NCBI RefSeq assembly: GCF_016718685.1
Contig: NZ_JADKCX010000040.1
Location: forward strand, 1 to 45,761
Reading direction: 5' to 3'
Origin: Haliscomenobacter sp.
GTDB taxonomy: Bacteria > Bacteroidota > Bacteroidia > Chitinophagales > Saprospiraceae
Length of the DNA: 45,761 nucleotides
The position numbers and the translations under genes are program-made. Below are positions 35,399 through 44,862 of this stretch, piece after piece (positions within the stretch are counted from its first letter, which is position 1; each line of letters begins with the position of its first letter). Below the pieces are notes generated by a model that was not told the origin of the DNA, ran no database searches, and saw only the letters and a program-made list of their open reading frames with translations.

Positions 35399-36589
35399 TT
35401 AATTTTGAACGATGCGAATGTTGTCAATGGCAATTTGCACGGGATTGGCGCCATTGGCTGGCCCGAAGAGCATAAAGACCACATTCGTCAAATTGGACAG
35501 GTTCTCGATTTTGCGGGTACCAATTTCATCGGTATCGGAATCATCCTTGCCGTATTTGAACTCGGTCAATGGAATGGAAATGGTCACCCAACCATTGGTT
35601 TTAAAGGGTCCCTCTTTCCAGGGTTTCCAACGGGCAATGGCAGTACCTGGAACATCACGACCCGTATCATCAACATAGGGAGGAAAGAACATTTCCATGC
35701 GCACATCCTTCCATTCTAGAGGTACATTGCATTCGAATTTGAGGGTCAAATCATTAATAGATCCAGTAGCTACCGGTACTCGGCCTCGGCCACGCGAGGC
35801 CCAATATTGCATGGTCAGTTCATTGGTCCATTGCCAGGCCCCATTGGCTTTGTGTTTGAACAAGGCATAACTGCCATCACATCCGGGCAAGGTTGGATCT
35901 GCAGTAGCCGCTATAATTGGTGCTGTCCAGGTTTCGTGCAACTTATTGTCGTAGTCCAGAAGGATATTGCGGTTGTCCCGGAAAAAGAATCGGGATTTCA
36001 CTTTTCCAAAGTTGGTTTGTACCGTAATCGGGCCAGGCTTGGCACCTGCGGGCACTCTTACCTCCAGTTTGGTTTTGGTAATGGAAACCAGTTCTGCCGC
36101 TACGTTATCGGTAAAGAACACCTTCGGCTCAAAGAAAAAGTCTCCGACCAGTTCCACGATGCCTCCAGTCGGTACGTATTCACACTTGATCCCGGTGAGG
36201 GTTGGTGCGGGTACGTTTACCGAAAAATCGTGGAGCAGTTCGCTGCCATCGGCGAACACGAAACGCATTTTATTGGTCACAATGCTGGGCACGGTGCTGG
36301 GTACATTCACCAAAATGGTTTTGTTGGTGATGTAGGTGGGGCTCAGGTTGGCTTTTTGGTCGTTGAACCAAAGCTCGCGGGTGTTTTGCAGGTTTTCACC
36401 CACAATGGCAATCAAGCCGCCCATAAAGGCTCCAACTACCAGTGAATCCCCAGCCCTGGGGTCGGTAATCCGAATGTACTTGACTACCGGAGTGCCGGTA
36501 CTGGCTGCGTCATTGTCGTCCTTTTTACAGGAAAAAATGCTGAGCGCCAAAACCATAAATAAGGCAGTATATGAAAAAAAGGATTTCAT
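35399..36589 (-). CDS. Surface glycan-binding lipoprotein with two IPT/TIG repeats (SGBP-B-like)
   Basis: A 396-residue lipoprotein: signal FFSYTALFMVLALSIFSC, with Cys as the lipid site, followed by KKDDND. Two TIG-like beta domains (about 35-115 and 120-195; GGLIAIVGENLQNTRELWF and GGIVELVGDFFFEPKVFF) precede a C-terminal carbohydrate-binding domain with GSYALFKHKANGAWQWTNELTMQYW and IARWKPWKEGPFKTNGWVTISIPLTEF, parallel to the next gene's WYRWKPWEATGSYKTDGW. It starts 27 bases after the SusD stop and ends 11 bases before the following gene, so it sits firmly in one operon. The glycan is not known; the fold precedent is xyloglucan. Confidence 0.87.
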   Translation of the reverse strand: MKSFFSYTALFMVLALSIFSCKKDDNDAASTGTPVVKYIRITDPRAGDSLVVGAFMGGLIAIVGENLQNTRELWFNDQKANLSPTYITNKTILVNVPSTVPSIVTNKMRFVFADGSELLHDFSVNVPAPTLTGIKCEYVPTGGIVELVGDFFFEPKVFFTDNVAAELVSITKTKLEVRVPAGAKPGPITVQTNFGKVKSRFFFRDNRNILLDYDNKLHETWTAPIIAATADPTLPGCDGSYALFKHKANGAWQWTNELTMQYWASRGRGRVPVATGSINDLTLKFECNVPLEWKDVRMEMFFPPYVDDTGRDVPGTAIARWKPWKEGPFKTNGWVTISIPLTEFKYGKDDSDTDEIGTRKIENLSNLTNVVFMLFGPANGANPVQIAIDNIRIVQN

Positions 36590-36616
36590 GTTGTCTGTTT
36601 TGATCGTTTAACAATG

Positions 36617-38275
36617 CTACTTAAACTGATACTCTACGGCCGGGGCACCCGGTGCCAGCTGGGCGTTGGCGACCACTTCGGCAGCGGGAATCGGCAAAAA
36701 CATCTTGGAGGCATCTACCTTGACCAGGCTCGCTGGCGGATTCAGTTGATATCCAGCCGGGGTATTTTCATCCGGAGCGTTAGGCGTATTGATGCGGAAG
36801 TAAGTGTACTCTTTTTCTTGCGCGCTCAAATAAGCCAAAGCCGCCTGTGGATCGCGGTAGTAGAACCGTTTGACGTCGAACCAGCTAATGCTCTCCAGGC
36901 CAAACTCAATTCGGCGTTCTTTCAAAATATCGGCAAAAGTGATGCTGTTTTTGGCCGCTAAGCCTGCGCGGGTGCGAATGGCGTTGAAGTATTGTAAGGC
37001 TTTGGCATCCGCCGTGGAGGGTGCAGCCCCAAGGGTTGCTTCGGCGTAAACCAGGTACACATCCGCCAGGCGCAAAATGTACTGATTCAAAGCCACAGCC
37101 TGCCCGGTAGATACTTTGCCATTGTTGTCTTCGGCACTACCCACGATGTATTTTTTCAAACTATTGAGTACAGGCGGAGCGTTTTCCAGGGCGATGTTCG
37201 GATCTTTTGGGTCGCGATTGACCAGTTGGAAGGTGTAGCCTCCGCTGGTTTTGTTGATGTCGGGATAATGGTCGCCGGGCTTCATGTAAATCGAAGGCTG
37301 GCGTTTGTCTCCTGGTTCTACATCCTGGATGAAATCATAGGTAACCCCTTTGCCCCCGCCCCAGGCTTCGCTGTTGCCTGTAATGACTGAGCTGCGTGCC
37401 CAGTTGGCCTGGCGGCTGTTGCCGATGCCGTATGATCCTTCCATCCACTGCATGGCAAAAAGCGATTCCTGATTGTTGTTGTTTTCAATTTTGAACAAAT
37501 CTGCGTAGTTCGGCAGCAGAGAAAGGCCACTGGTTTCGATGACCTCTGCAGCCAATGCTTTGGCTTTGCCAAAGTTTTCCGCCGACTTGCCGTCGCTCAA
37601 ATTTTGCGCCATGGTCAAGTACAATTTGGCCAACATGCCTTTGGCCGACCATTGGGTCACCCGACCGGGATTGTCCGAGGTGGGCAGGTTTTCAGCAGCA
37701 AAAGTCAAGTCTCTCCGAACCAATTCATACACACTGGTGCGGGTATTTTTTGGCAAAATCAGGTTGTTGGTGGATACCAGTTCGGTAGAGTTTTCTACGA
37801 TCGGCACATCGCCCCAAAATTCGGCCAACATGTAGTAAGCAGTTCCCCGCATGAAACGCGCTTCGCCCAAGGCACGATTGATCACCACGTCACTCACTTT
37901 GCCCGCCGCTGCTGGAGGCATGTCGTTGATGATGGAGTTGGCGTAAGAAATCACGCGGAACAACCCCCTCCAACCGGAAGAAATGTGCGCATTACCTTCG
38001 GTGAAAGCAAAGTAAAAGAACTGACCTTCCTGATCCCAGGTATGGTAGATGTTGCCCGACATTTCGTCGCCCGCACACCAGAAGAACTTGTCGTTAAAAT
38101 CAAACCAGGGGAAACCGTACAAAGAAGCCGTAGATGCCTTGATCTCGGTTTCGGTACGGTAAAAGTTATCGGCAGTCAAGCGGTCTACGGGCGAGATGTC
38201 AAGGAAATCCTTGCCACAAGAGCTGACCAGAAGTACTGCCCAAAAGGAAATGATGTATTTGAAATGATGTTTCAT
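36617..38275 (-). CDS. susD: SusD/RagB family outer-membrane glycan-binding lipoprotein
   Basis: Lid protein of a SusC/SusD transport pair. The 552-residue product has the signal YIISFWAVLLVSSC (lipobox SSC), followed by GKDFLDISPVDRLTADNFY, the classic N-terminal SusD motif. The tetratricopeptide-like helices (RALGEARFMRGTAYYMLAEFWGDVPIV, TQWSAKGMLAKLYLTMAQNL) and C-terminal ILKERRIEFGLESISWFDVKRF are typical. It starts 45 bases after the SusC stop. With SusC it would capture oligosaccharides at the surface and open for TonB-driven import. The substrate cannot be read from sequence. Confidence 0.93.
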   Translation of the reverse strand: MKHHFKYIISFWAVLLVSSCGKDFLDISPVDRLTADNFYRTETEIKASTASLYGFPWFDFNDKFFWCAGDEMSGNIYHTWDQEGQFFYFAFTEGNAHISSGWRGLFRVISYANSIINDMPPAAAGKVSDVVINRALGEARFMRGTAYYMLAEFWGDVPIVENSTELVSTNNLILPKNTRTSVYELVRRDLTFAAENLPTSDNPGRVTQWSAKGMLAKLYLTMAQNLSDGKSAENFGKAKALAAEVIETSGLSLLPNYADLFKIENNNNQESLFAMQWMEGSYGIGNSRQANWARSSVITGNSEAWGGGKGVTYDFIQDVEPGDKRQPSIYMKPGDHYPDINKTSGGYTFQLVNRDPKDPNIALENAPPVLNSLKKYIVGSAEDNNGKVSTGQAVALNQYILRLADVYLVYAEATLGAAPSTADAKALQYFNAIRTRAGLAAKNSITFADILKERRIEFGLESISWFDVKRFYYRDPQAALAYLSAQEKEYTYFRINTPNAPDENTPAGYQLNPPASLVKVDASKMFLPIPAAEVVANAQLAPGAPAVEYQFK

Positions 38276-38320
38276 GTTGATGTTGTTTTTAGGTTGCTGA
38301 TTTTGGTTTGATGTAAGCCA

Positions 38321-41300
38321 TCAGAAATCAACATCCAATCCAAAAGTGATCACTCGAGGGGTTGGATAACGGCCCATGTCGACGTTTTGCAGCAACGGAT
38401 CCTGGTTGAAAGCACCAATCTCCGGGTCGTAACCGGAATAGTTTGTAATCGTGTACACGTTCTGGGCGTTGACGTACAACCTCAACTTCTGAACGCGGAA
38501 TTTTTGCAGCATCTGCGTGGGGAAGGTATAACCCAGGCGGATGTTCTGGATGCGGGTATACGAACCATCCTCGATGAAACGGTCGGACATGCGGGTATTC
38601 CGGTTGTTGTCAGTCGTGGTAGGCCGGGGCAATGCCGCATCTGGATTGGCCAGGACAACGTTGGCGGGATCGAGATCAGAACCTGTGGGATTTTTAAGTC
38701 CGTAGCGCACCCGATTGTCTACTGTACGGGCCTGGTTGCCAAAAATGGTGGTTTGGCCTTCAATTTGTACCCGCGAGTAGTTCAAAATTTCGGCACCGTA
38801 TGATCCCGTCAAATAAAGGGTCAGGTCGAAATTCTTGTAGCTAAAGGTGTTGTTCAAACCGATGGTCACATCCGGGTTGGGGTTGCCGATGATGGTTTGG
38901 TCGTTGGTGTTGATCACGCCGTCACCGTTCAGGTCTTTGAAACGGATGTCGCCAATCCACACGCCCGTTCTTTTGTCCACCAAGTTTTTGCCTTCGTTGG
39001 ACGGATCAGCAATTTGTACCGCGTGGGCCAAAATATCTTCCTGGCTACTGAACAACCCATCGGTCACGTACCCATAAAACTGGCCCAATGGCAAACCTAC
39101 ACCGGTTCGGGTAGCGGTTTGGAATTCGCTGTACCAGTACAAGTTCCGCCAATAAATACGGGAATCGTCATCCAGCGCCACCACTTTGTTGCGGTTCAAA
39201 GACAAGGTAAAGTCCGTATTCCAGCTGAAATTGTCGTTTTTGATGTTGCGGGAATTCAAGGATAGATCGATCCCCTTGTTTTCCATTTGGCCTACGTTGG
39301 CAAATGGTGCGCGGATGTCGTTGTAACCCGATCCACCCAGGTAGCTAGGTACAGAGAGTTGCAGCAACATGTCGTTGGTGCGCTTTTGGTACAAATCAAT
39401 CGTCATATCAACCCGACCTTTGAGCAAAGAAAGGTCAATCCCGACGTTCCACTGCTGAGTAGCTTCCCACTTCAGTTTGGGGTTGGCAATTTGTTGCAGG
39501 CGGTAAGCAGTGCCAAAAGGGGTATTGATGGTTTGTAGTGCCGAGCCAAAGAGGTAGTTGCCGATGGCCTGATTGCCCACTTCGCCATACCCAATGCGCA
39601 GTTTGACATCGGTATGCAAACTTTTCATGAAGTCTTCTTCGCCCAATCTCCAGGCAAAAGAGCCCGAAGGGAAGTAACCCCAGCGGTTTTCGGGGCCAAA
39701 TTTGGAGGAGCCGTCCGCCCGCATGGTGAAAGTAAAGAGGTAACGCTCGCCAAAATTGTAGTTGAAGCGGCCAAAGTAGGACTCGATCGCCGCACCATCT
39801 TTCCAGCCACTGGTGCGGGAAGTGATGTCATCGCCCTCACTCAATACCTGGATGTCGTTGGAAGAAAAATTCTTCTTGGTCACCACGGAACCTTCCCAGT
39901 TGGATTTTTGGGCTTCCTGCCCCAACATGGCGGTTATCTTGTGCTTCTGGCCTACCGTCACATTATAAGTAAGGTAGTTTTTCAAAATCCAGAAGAAGCT
40001 ACTCTCTTCCGCTGACGCAACTGGTTTTCACGGTTGATCAGTACCCCCCACTTGTAAGTTGGCTGGAAGGCTTTGTTCAAGGAGTTGTTGTCATCAAAAC
40101 TGAGTTCTGAGCGGAAGGTCAGGCCTTTCATCAAGGTGAGGTCTCCGTACACGTTGGCCATGATGCGTTGGCGCTTCAGGGTATTGTTGCGCTGCAAGGC
40201 CGCGGCAACCGGGTTGTAGGAAGACGCTCCGGCTTGTGCTTCAGGACCGGCATATTCCCCATTGATGTCCTTCACGGGTACATCGGGTGCCATCACCAGG
40301 GCTTGAATGATTACGCCATCGCCCCCGTCGTTGAGGGTGATTTTTTCGTTGGTATTGGCGTAAGCAAAGCTACCCCCAATTTTGAGCCAACTTTTTACTT
40401 GGTTGTCTAAGTTTATGCGGGTCGTGTAGCGGTTAAAATCCGAACCAATGATGATCCCGTCTTGTTGGAAAAGTCCACCAGAGATGGCGTAAGTGGTTTT
40501 GTCATTGCCTCCACTGACCGAAAGCTGATGGCTGTTCATACCTGCGTTGCGGAAAACCTCATCCTGCCAATCGGTACCATTGCCCAAAAGGCTGGGGTCC
40601 AGGTAGCGCTGGTTCAATTGTAAACCCAAATCGGCGGTAACTTGTGCCTGATAATCCGCAAACTGGGGCAGGTTCATCATTTCGATGCGCCGTGGCAATG
40701 TTTGTTCTGCGTAAAAAGTGTTGTACGATACTTTCGATTCGCCTTTTTTGCCGCGCCGGGTGGTTACGAGGATCACCCCGTTGGCCGCGCGAGCGCCGTA
40801 GATCGCCGAAGCAGACGCATCTTTTAGCACTTCGATGCTCACGATGTCGTTGGGATTGATCGCCGCCAATGGGTTGACGCGGTTTTGGCCATTGGCCCCA
40901 CCCGCCCAGTCAAAACCCGATACCCCCGAACCATCACCCTGGAAAGGAATCCCGTCGATGACATAAAGTGGTTCACTGGAACCCGTAATGGAGTTGGCCC
41001 CCCGAATGCGGATGGAGGCAGCGCCACCAGGTGCACCCGAGTTTTGGGTGACTTGTACCCCCGCAATCCGGCCTTGCAAAGCCTGGTCGAAGTTGGTGAA
41101 CACCGAACTTTTGATTTGTTCGCCCGTAACTGAGCCTACCGCACCAGTCAGATCGCTCTTTTTGGCGGTACCGTAACCCACCACCACCGTTTCTTCCAAC
41201 AGGGTAGCGTCGGGCTCCAATTCCATGTTTACAACCGTTTCGTTCCTAATTTCAGGGTTTTGGAAGTAAGACCGAGGTAAGAAAACACCAGTGTTTCTCC

Positions 41301-41540
41301 CTTGGCTGCTTGAATGGAATAATCTCCATTTGCATCAGTGATCGCACCGCGATCAGTTGTGGCCTGCACCTGAACGGTTGCGCCAATCAGGGCTTCTCCG
41401 TCCGACGAGCTGATTCGTCCGGTGATGGTCCGCATCTGTGCACTCAAAAGGGTGGCGAAGAGTATTCCTGCCGGAATCATCATCCACCTCATCATACTTG
41501 GAAAAGATGTAGAGAACTTCATAAGTGAGTGAGTTTGCAT
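38321..41540 (-). pseudogene. susC: SusC/RagA family TonB-dependent transporter, split by two one-base frameshifts
   Basis: Outer-membrane importer. The first frame (ATG 41540) has a signal peptide (MMIPAGILFATLLSAQ) and a carboxypeptidase-regulatory-like domain (GRISSSDGEALIGATVQV), then breaks at 41241 after TLKLGT. The second frame resumes as ETVVNMELEPDATLLEETVVVGYGTAKKSDLTGAV and holds the plug (RIRGANSITGSSEPLYVIDG), breaking at 40009 after NRENQLRQR. The third, from EESSFFWILKNYLTYN, carries the barrel to the end VDF (38321). Both breaks are repaired by one base in a GG or GGG run, giving about 1,073 residues, normal for SusC. All domains are present, so the gene is probably intact in the organism. 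It heads the locus with SusD and two SGBPs. Confidence 0.9.
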
Positions 41541-41648
41541 TTTGTAAACGCGTTTGGCGGAGCAGCCAGGTGAAAACACTCAACTTCACCAAGCCTGGAC
41601 TACACCAAACAACGATCCCAAAAATCCGATCTCAGCAGCAGAATATTA

Positions 41649-41676
41649 GGGGGAAAATTGTTCAAAAACAGGGGGG
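41649..41676 (-). promoter_or_regulatory. Paired C-tracts upstream of susC
   Basis: On the susC strand CCCCCC (41671-41676) and CCCCC (41649-41653) flank TGTTTTTGAACAATTTT, 109 bases before the start. The tracts are 22 bases apart from start to start. This looks like a designed element and not coding; no known motif is claimed. Confidence 0.35.
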
Positions 41677-41733
41677 ATTTATTACAGTGCCCCAACTTGG
41701 GCATAATTATCTTTGGAAATGGGAAAGCGTTAT

Positions 41734-41765
41734 AGGCTTGTTGCCTTTATTTGCAGGCTTGTTGC
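41734..41765. repeat. 11-base direct repeat at 21-base spacing
   Basis: AGGCTTGTTGC occurs at 41734-41744 and again at 41755-41765, exactly 21 bases (two helical turns) apart, about 200 bases before susC. The spacing suits a dimeric regulator contacting one face of the DNA. Confidence 0.5.
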
Positions 41766-41902
41766 AGGAACCATTGGGTAGGATTGCTTTGTTTGGTTGG
41801 TGATTTTTGAGGCCTATTTGCTTGTACAGTTATGATGGGTTTATCCTATAGTACTGGTGAATGCTGAAGTCATCTCAGGTGGCTTAGGTGGTTCAAAAAA
41901 AA

Positions 41903-44857
41903 CTACTCCAACAAAAACTCAATATCCCCCCGTGAAAATTCCGCCCGATTCACGTTCTCAATAATATCCTCAGCCAGTTTCGACTTTTTGTCCTGTAGTT
42001 TCAGGATTTTCTCCTCGATGCTGTCTTTGGTGATGAACTTGATGGCGATCACACTTTTTTCCTGGCCAATCCGGTGAGCGCGGGCTATTGCTTGTTGCTC
42101 GGTGGTGGGATTCCACCAGGGATCGAGAATGAAGACGTAGTCGGCAGCAGTGAGGTTGAGGCCCGTGCCACCCGATTTGATGGAGATCAGGAAGGACTGC
42201 ACGTCGGCGTTTTCTTCAAATTTTTTGATTTCTTCCACCCGTTTGTTGGCCGTGAGGTCGCCCGTCAGCCAGGAAAACTGTTGTTTGCGCTGCTGGAATT
42301 CTTCGCGAAACAGGCTAAGGTATTGCACAAAAGAGCTAAAAAACAGCGCTTTGTGGTTACTGCGCCGGATGGTGTCCCATTGCTCCAGAATATCGTTGAA
42401 CTTGCCACTTTCTTTGGTGTACTCCTCTGAAATCAACCGCGGGTGATTGACCAGTTGGCGCAATTTGGTCAGGGATTGCAGCACCAGAATGCGGTATTGC
42501 GGGCTGTTTTCGTCGTAGTTTTCCAGCAGGAAGTTCCGGGCAGCGCTTTTTTCCCGCTCGTACATTTTTTTCTGTTCGGGTGTCATTTCCGAATAGAACA
42601 CTTGGGTAGTCAGCGGGGGTAAGTCTTTGGCGACTTCTTCCTTGGTGCGGCGCAACATATAGGGCGCGACGAGATTGCGCAAGCGGATCTTCTTGTCCTC
42701 GATCTGGTATTTTTCAATCGGGGTGATGAACTCGCGTTTGAAAAAAGAATAATTGCCCAACAAGTCCGGGTTGATGAACTGCATTTGCGCCCAGAGATCG
42801 CTCAGAGAGTTCTCAATGGGTGTACCGGATAGGGAAACCCGATGTTTGCCGCGCAAATCGTGCACCGACTGGAAAATTTTGCTCTCCCGGTTTTTGATTT
42901 GTTGGCTTTCATCCAAAATGATGTACTCAAACTCCATTTGCATCAGCAAGGCTTCGTCGCGCAGGGCAGTTTGATAGGTGGTCAAAATCACGTCAAAGCG
43001 CCGCAATAAACGAATGTCGTCATAACGCCGTTGGCCCACGTGTTTGTAAATCGAAAGGGAAGGGGCAAATTTTTTCAGTTCACTTTCCCAGTTGAACACC
43101 AGCGAAGCGGGCAGCACGATCAAGGCATTGAGGGCTTGCAAAAACTCCTCATCTCCGGCTACGGTGGAAAACATATCCAGTTGGTTGCCAGTACCCGACC
43201 CATCAGGAAGGGCGGCTTTTTGCTCCTTGGCGTACAGCAGTACGGAAATGGTCTGTAAGGTTTTGCCCAAACCCATGTCGTCGGCCAAACAAGCCCCCAA
43301 TTCATTGCGGTACAGCTTGATGAGCCAACGAACGCCGTCCAATTGGTAAGGGCGGAGATCGGCTTTAAGTTTTGAGCCAGGTACATAATCCGCAAGGTCG
43401 GTAGCCTCGTCGACGGGGCCCGATTTTTGGGCAATTCCCAACTCGTCGACCAGGGTATATTGACTTTTGTTCAGCCGCAGGGCGTTGCCTTCTTTGCGGG
43501 CAAATTGCATGAGTGAGCGGAATTTCTCCATCCATTCCAGGGGAATGACGAAGTATTCGCCATTCGGCAGCACATAAAAGCGATTTTCTTCGCGGATGTT
43601 GCGCGCCAGCGCCAGAAAGGGGATGCTGAATTCGCCCACTTGCACCTCGCCGTAGATGTCAAACCAGTCGTTGATGCGTTCAGAATGGATGCTGAGTTGG
43701 GCTTTGGCCAGGTACACCTTTTTCTCTTCGAGTTGGACGGGCAGTACTTTGAATCCTGCTTTTTCCAATTCCGGACGGTGCTCCAGCAGCCAATTCAACA
43801 AATTAAAGGGGTCGCGGCTGGCCTCGATTGTGGTAAAATAGGAAGCCTCGGGGTTGTGGAGACCGAGTGCTTTTAGGCTTTTGACGTAGCGTTTTTCTTG
43901 TTCCAAATTGCGACGAACCTGGTGGATGCGCACGTCGTTTTCACCAAATTCCAGCGAGGTTCGTTTCATCCGGCGGTCGTTCCAGGTAAATGAGGTTTGG
44001 GGGTACAACATTTGCATGGCCAAAACCCATTCTCCATTGAATACACTGGGCACAATTTCCAATTGGCAAGCCGACAACTCCTCCCAAACCACGACGTCAA
44101 AACCTTCCGCCTCGATGTCGACCTTGGCGGCCACTTTGAGGATGAACTTTTGAAAATAGGTTTTCACCGAATTGGCCGGAATGATCACTTCATCGCGCTT
44201 TTGGAATGGTTTGACCATATTGCCGTTGATGGCGGCCACTTTGCAAAGGCGAAAATCCACAAACAACCAGGCGGGATGGTTGGTAATGGGAATTACTTCT
44301 TTGGAACTCAGTACCCAGGGTTCGGCTTCGCCTTCACTCAGTTGGAAACGGTATTGAACGTTGTCACTCGTTTTTTTAAAGTACAAATGGACGTCGAGTT
44401 CTGTGTCTTTTTGCGGCAATTGCATCACAAAATCCTTAACCAGGCCCCGGCGGTCGACATTCCAGGTGAGGGGCAGTTGGTGTTCAACCACCACAACCAA
44501 TAGTTCGTCCAGTTTGCGGTGCACGAAGTTGAGCAAAACAGGCTGGATGTCTTTGTCCGCCAATAACTCCTCAATGGGCTTGACTTTCTTTTTGGGCGGG
44601 CTGTATTTTTTCTCCAGGTGTTTGGGCTGCAGTTCTTCAATGATGTTGAACAACTTGATGCGCGTACTGTCCAACTCCAGTTTAAACGCTCCAATGGTAT
44701 CGTCCAGGGCTTTTTGGCGAATGTGCGCCAAAAAACCGTCCTGATCTACACTTACAATATAGGCATTGGGCAAATACGTGCCTTCGGCTACCTCCATCAG
44801 GTTGTAGACGACCTCGTGTTTGCCGATTGCTTCAGCCGTATTTGAAAACAATTGCAT
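41903..44857 (-). CDS. SNF2/SWI2-type DEAD-box-like ATPase (helicase family)
   Basis: A 984-residue nucleic-acid translocase. The N-terminal 500 residues are a variable region (SNF2-associated, with no clear SWIM zinc motif). The ATPase core begins LRPYQLDGVRWLIKLYRNELGACLADDMGLGKT (Walker A), then LILPASL-like IVLPASLVFNWESELKKF, ILDESQQIKN (Walker B, DESQ variant), VSLSGTPIENSLSDLW and the second half LRQLVNHPRL, SIKSGGTGLNLTAADYVFILDPWWNPTTEQQAIARAHRIGQ (motifs V and VI). ATG 44857 is used; the TTG at 44866 adds three residues. It begins 5 bases after the stop of the dehydrogenase gene, so it is probably co-transcribed. Bacterial SNF2 proteins remodel RNA polymerase or act in DNA repair or defence; the role here is unknown. 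Confidence 0.9.
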   Translation of the reverse strand: MQLFSNTAEAIGKHEVVYNLMEVAEGTYLPNAYIVSVDQDGFLAHIRQKALDDTIGAFKLELDSTRIKLFNIIEELQPKHLEKKYSPPKKKVKPIEELLADKDIQPVLLNFVHRKLDELLVVVVEHQLPLTWNVDRRGLVKDFVMQLPQKDTELDVHLYFKKTSDNVQYRFQLSEGEAEPWVLSSKEVIPITNHPAWLFVDFRLCKVAAINGNMVKPFQKRDEVIIPANSVKTYFQKFILKVAAKVDIEAEGFDVVVWEELSACQLEIVPSVFNGEWVLAMQMLYPQTSFTWNDRRMKRTSLEFGENDVRIHQVRRNLEQEKRYVKSLKALGLHNPEASYFTTIEASRDPFNLLNWLLEHRPELEKAGFKVLPVQLEEKKVYLAKAQLSIHSERINDWFDIYGEVQVGEFSIPFLALARNIREENRFYVLPNGEYFVIPLEWMEKFRSLMQFARKEGNALRLNKSQYTLVDELGIAQKSGPVDEATDLADYVPGSKLKADLRPYQLDGVRWLIKLYRNELGACLADDMGLGKTLQTISVLLYAKEQKAALPDGSGTGNQLDMFSTVAGDEEFLQALNALIVLPASLVFNWESELKKFAPSLSIYKHVGQRRYDDIRLLRRFDVILTTYQTALRDEALLMQMEFEYIILDESQQIKNRESKIFQSVHDLRGKHRVSLSGTPIENSLSDLWAQMQFINPDLLGNYSFFKREFITPIEKYQIEDKKIRLRNLVAPYMLRRTKEEVAKDLPPLTTQVFYSEMTPEQKKMYEREKSAARNFLLENYDENSPQYRILVLQSLTKLRQLVNHPRLISEEYTKESGKFNDILEQWDTIRRSNHKALFFSSFVQYLSLFREEFQQRKQQFSWLTGDLTANKRVEEIKKFEENADVQSFLISIKSGGTGLNLTAADYVFILDPWWNPTTEQQAIARAHRIGQEKSVIAIKFITKDSIEEKILKLQDKKSKLAEDIIENVNRAEFSRGDIEFLLE

Positions 44858-44862
44858 ATTTC

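Larger units (their letters stand above)
41541..41902. other. Intergenic region upstream of susC; no gene seen
   Basis: The 360 bases between the SNF2 gene's end and susC's start hold no convincing gene on either strand. They contain two G-tracts (C-tracts on the susC strand) and an 11-base direct repeat, described separately. A TATCTTTG on the plus strand (41708-41715) has no gene to serve. Confidence 0.7.
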
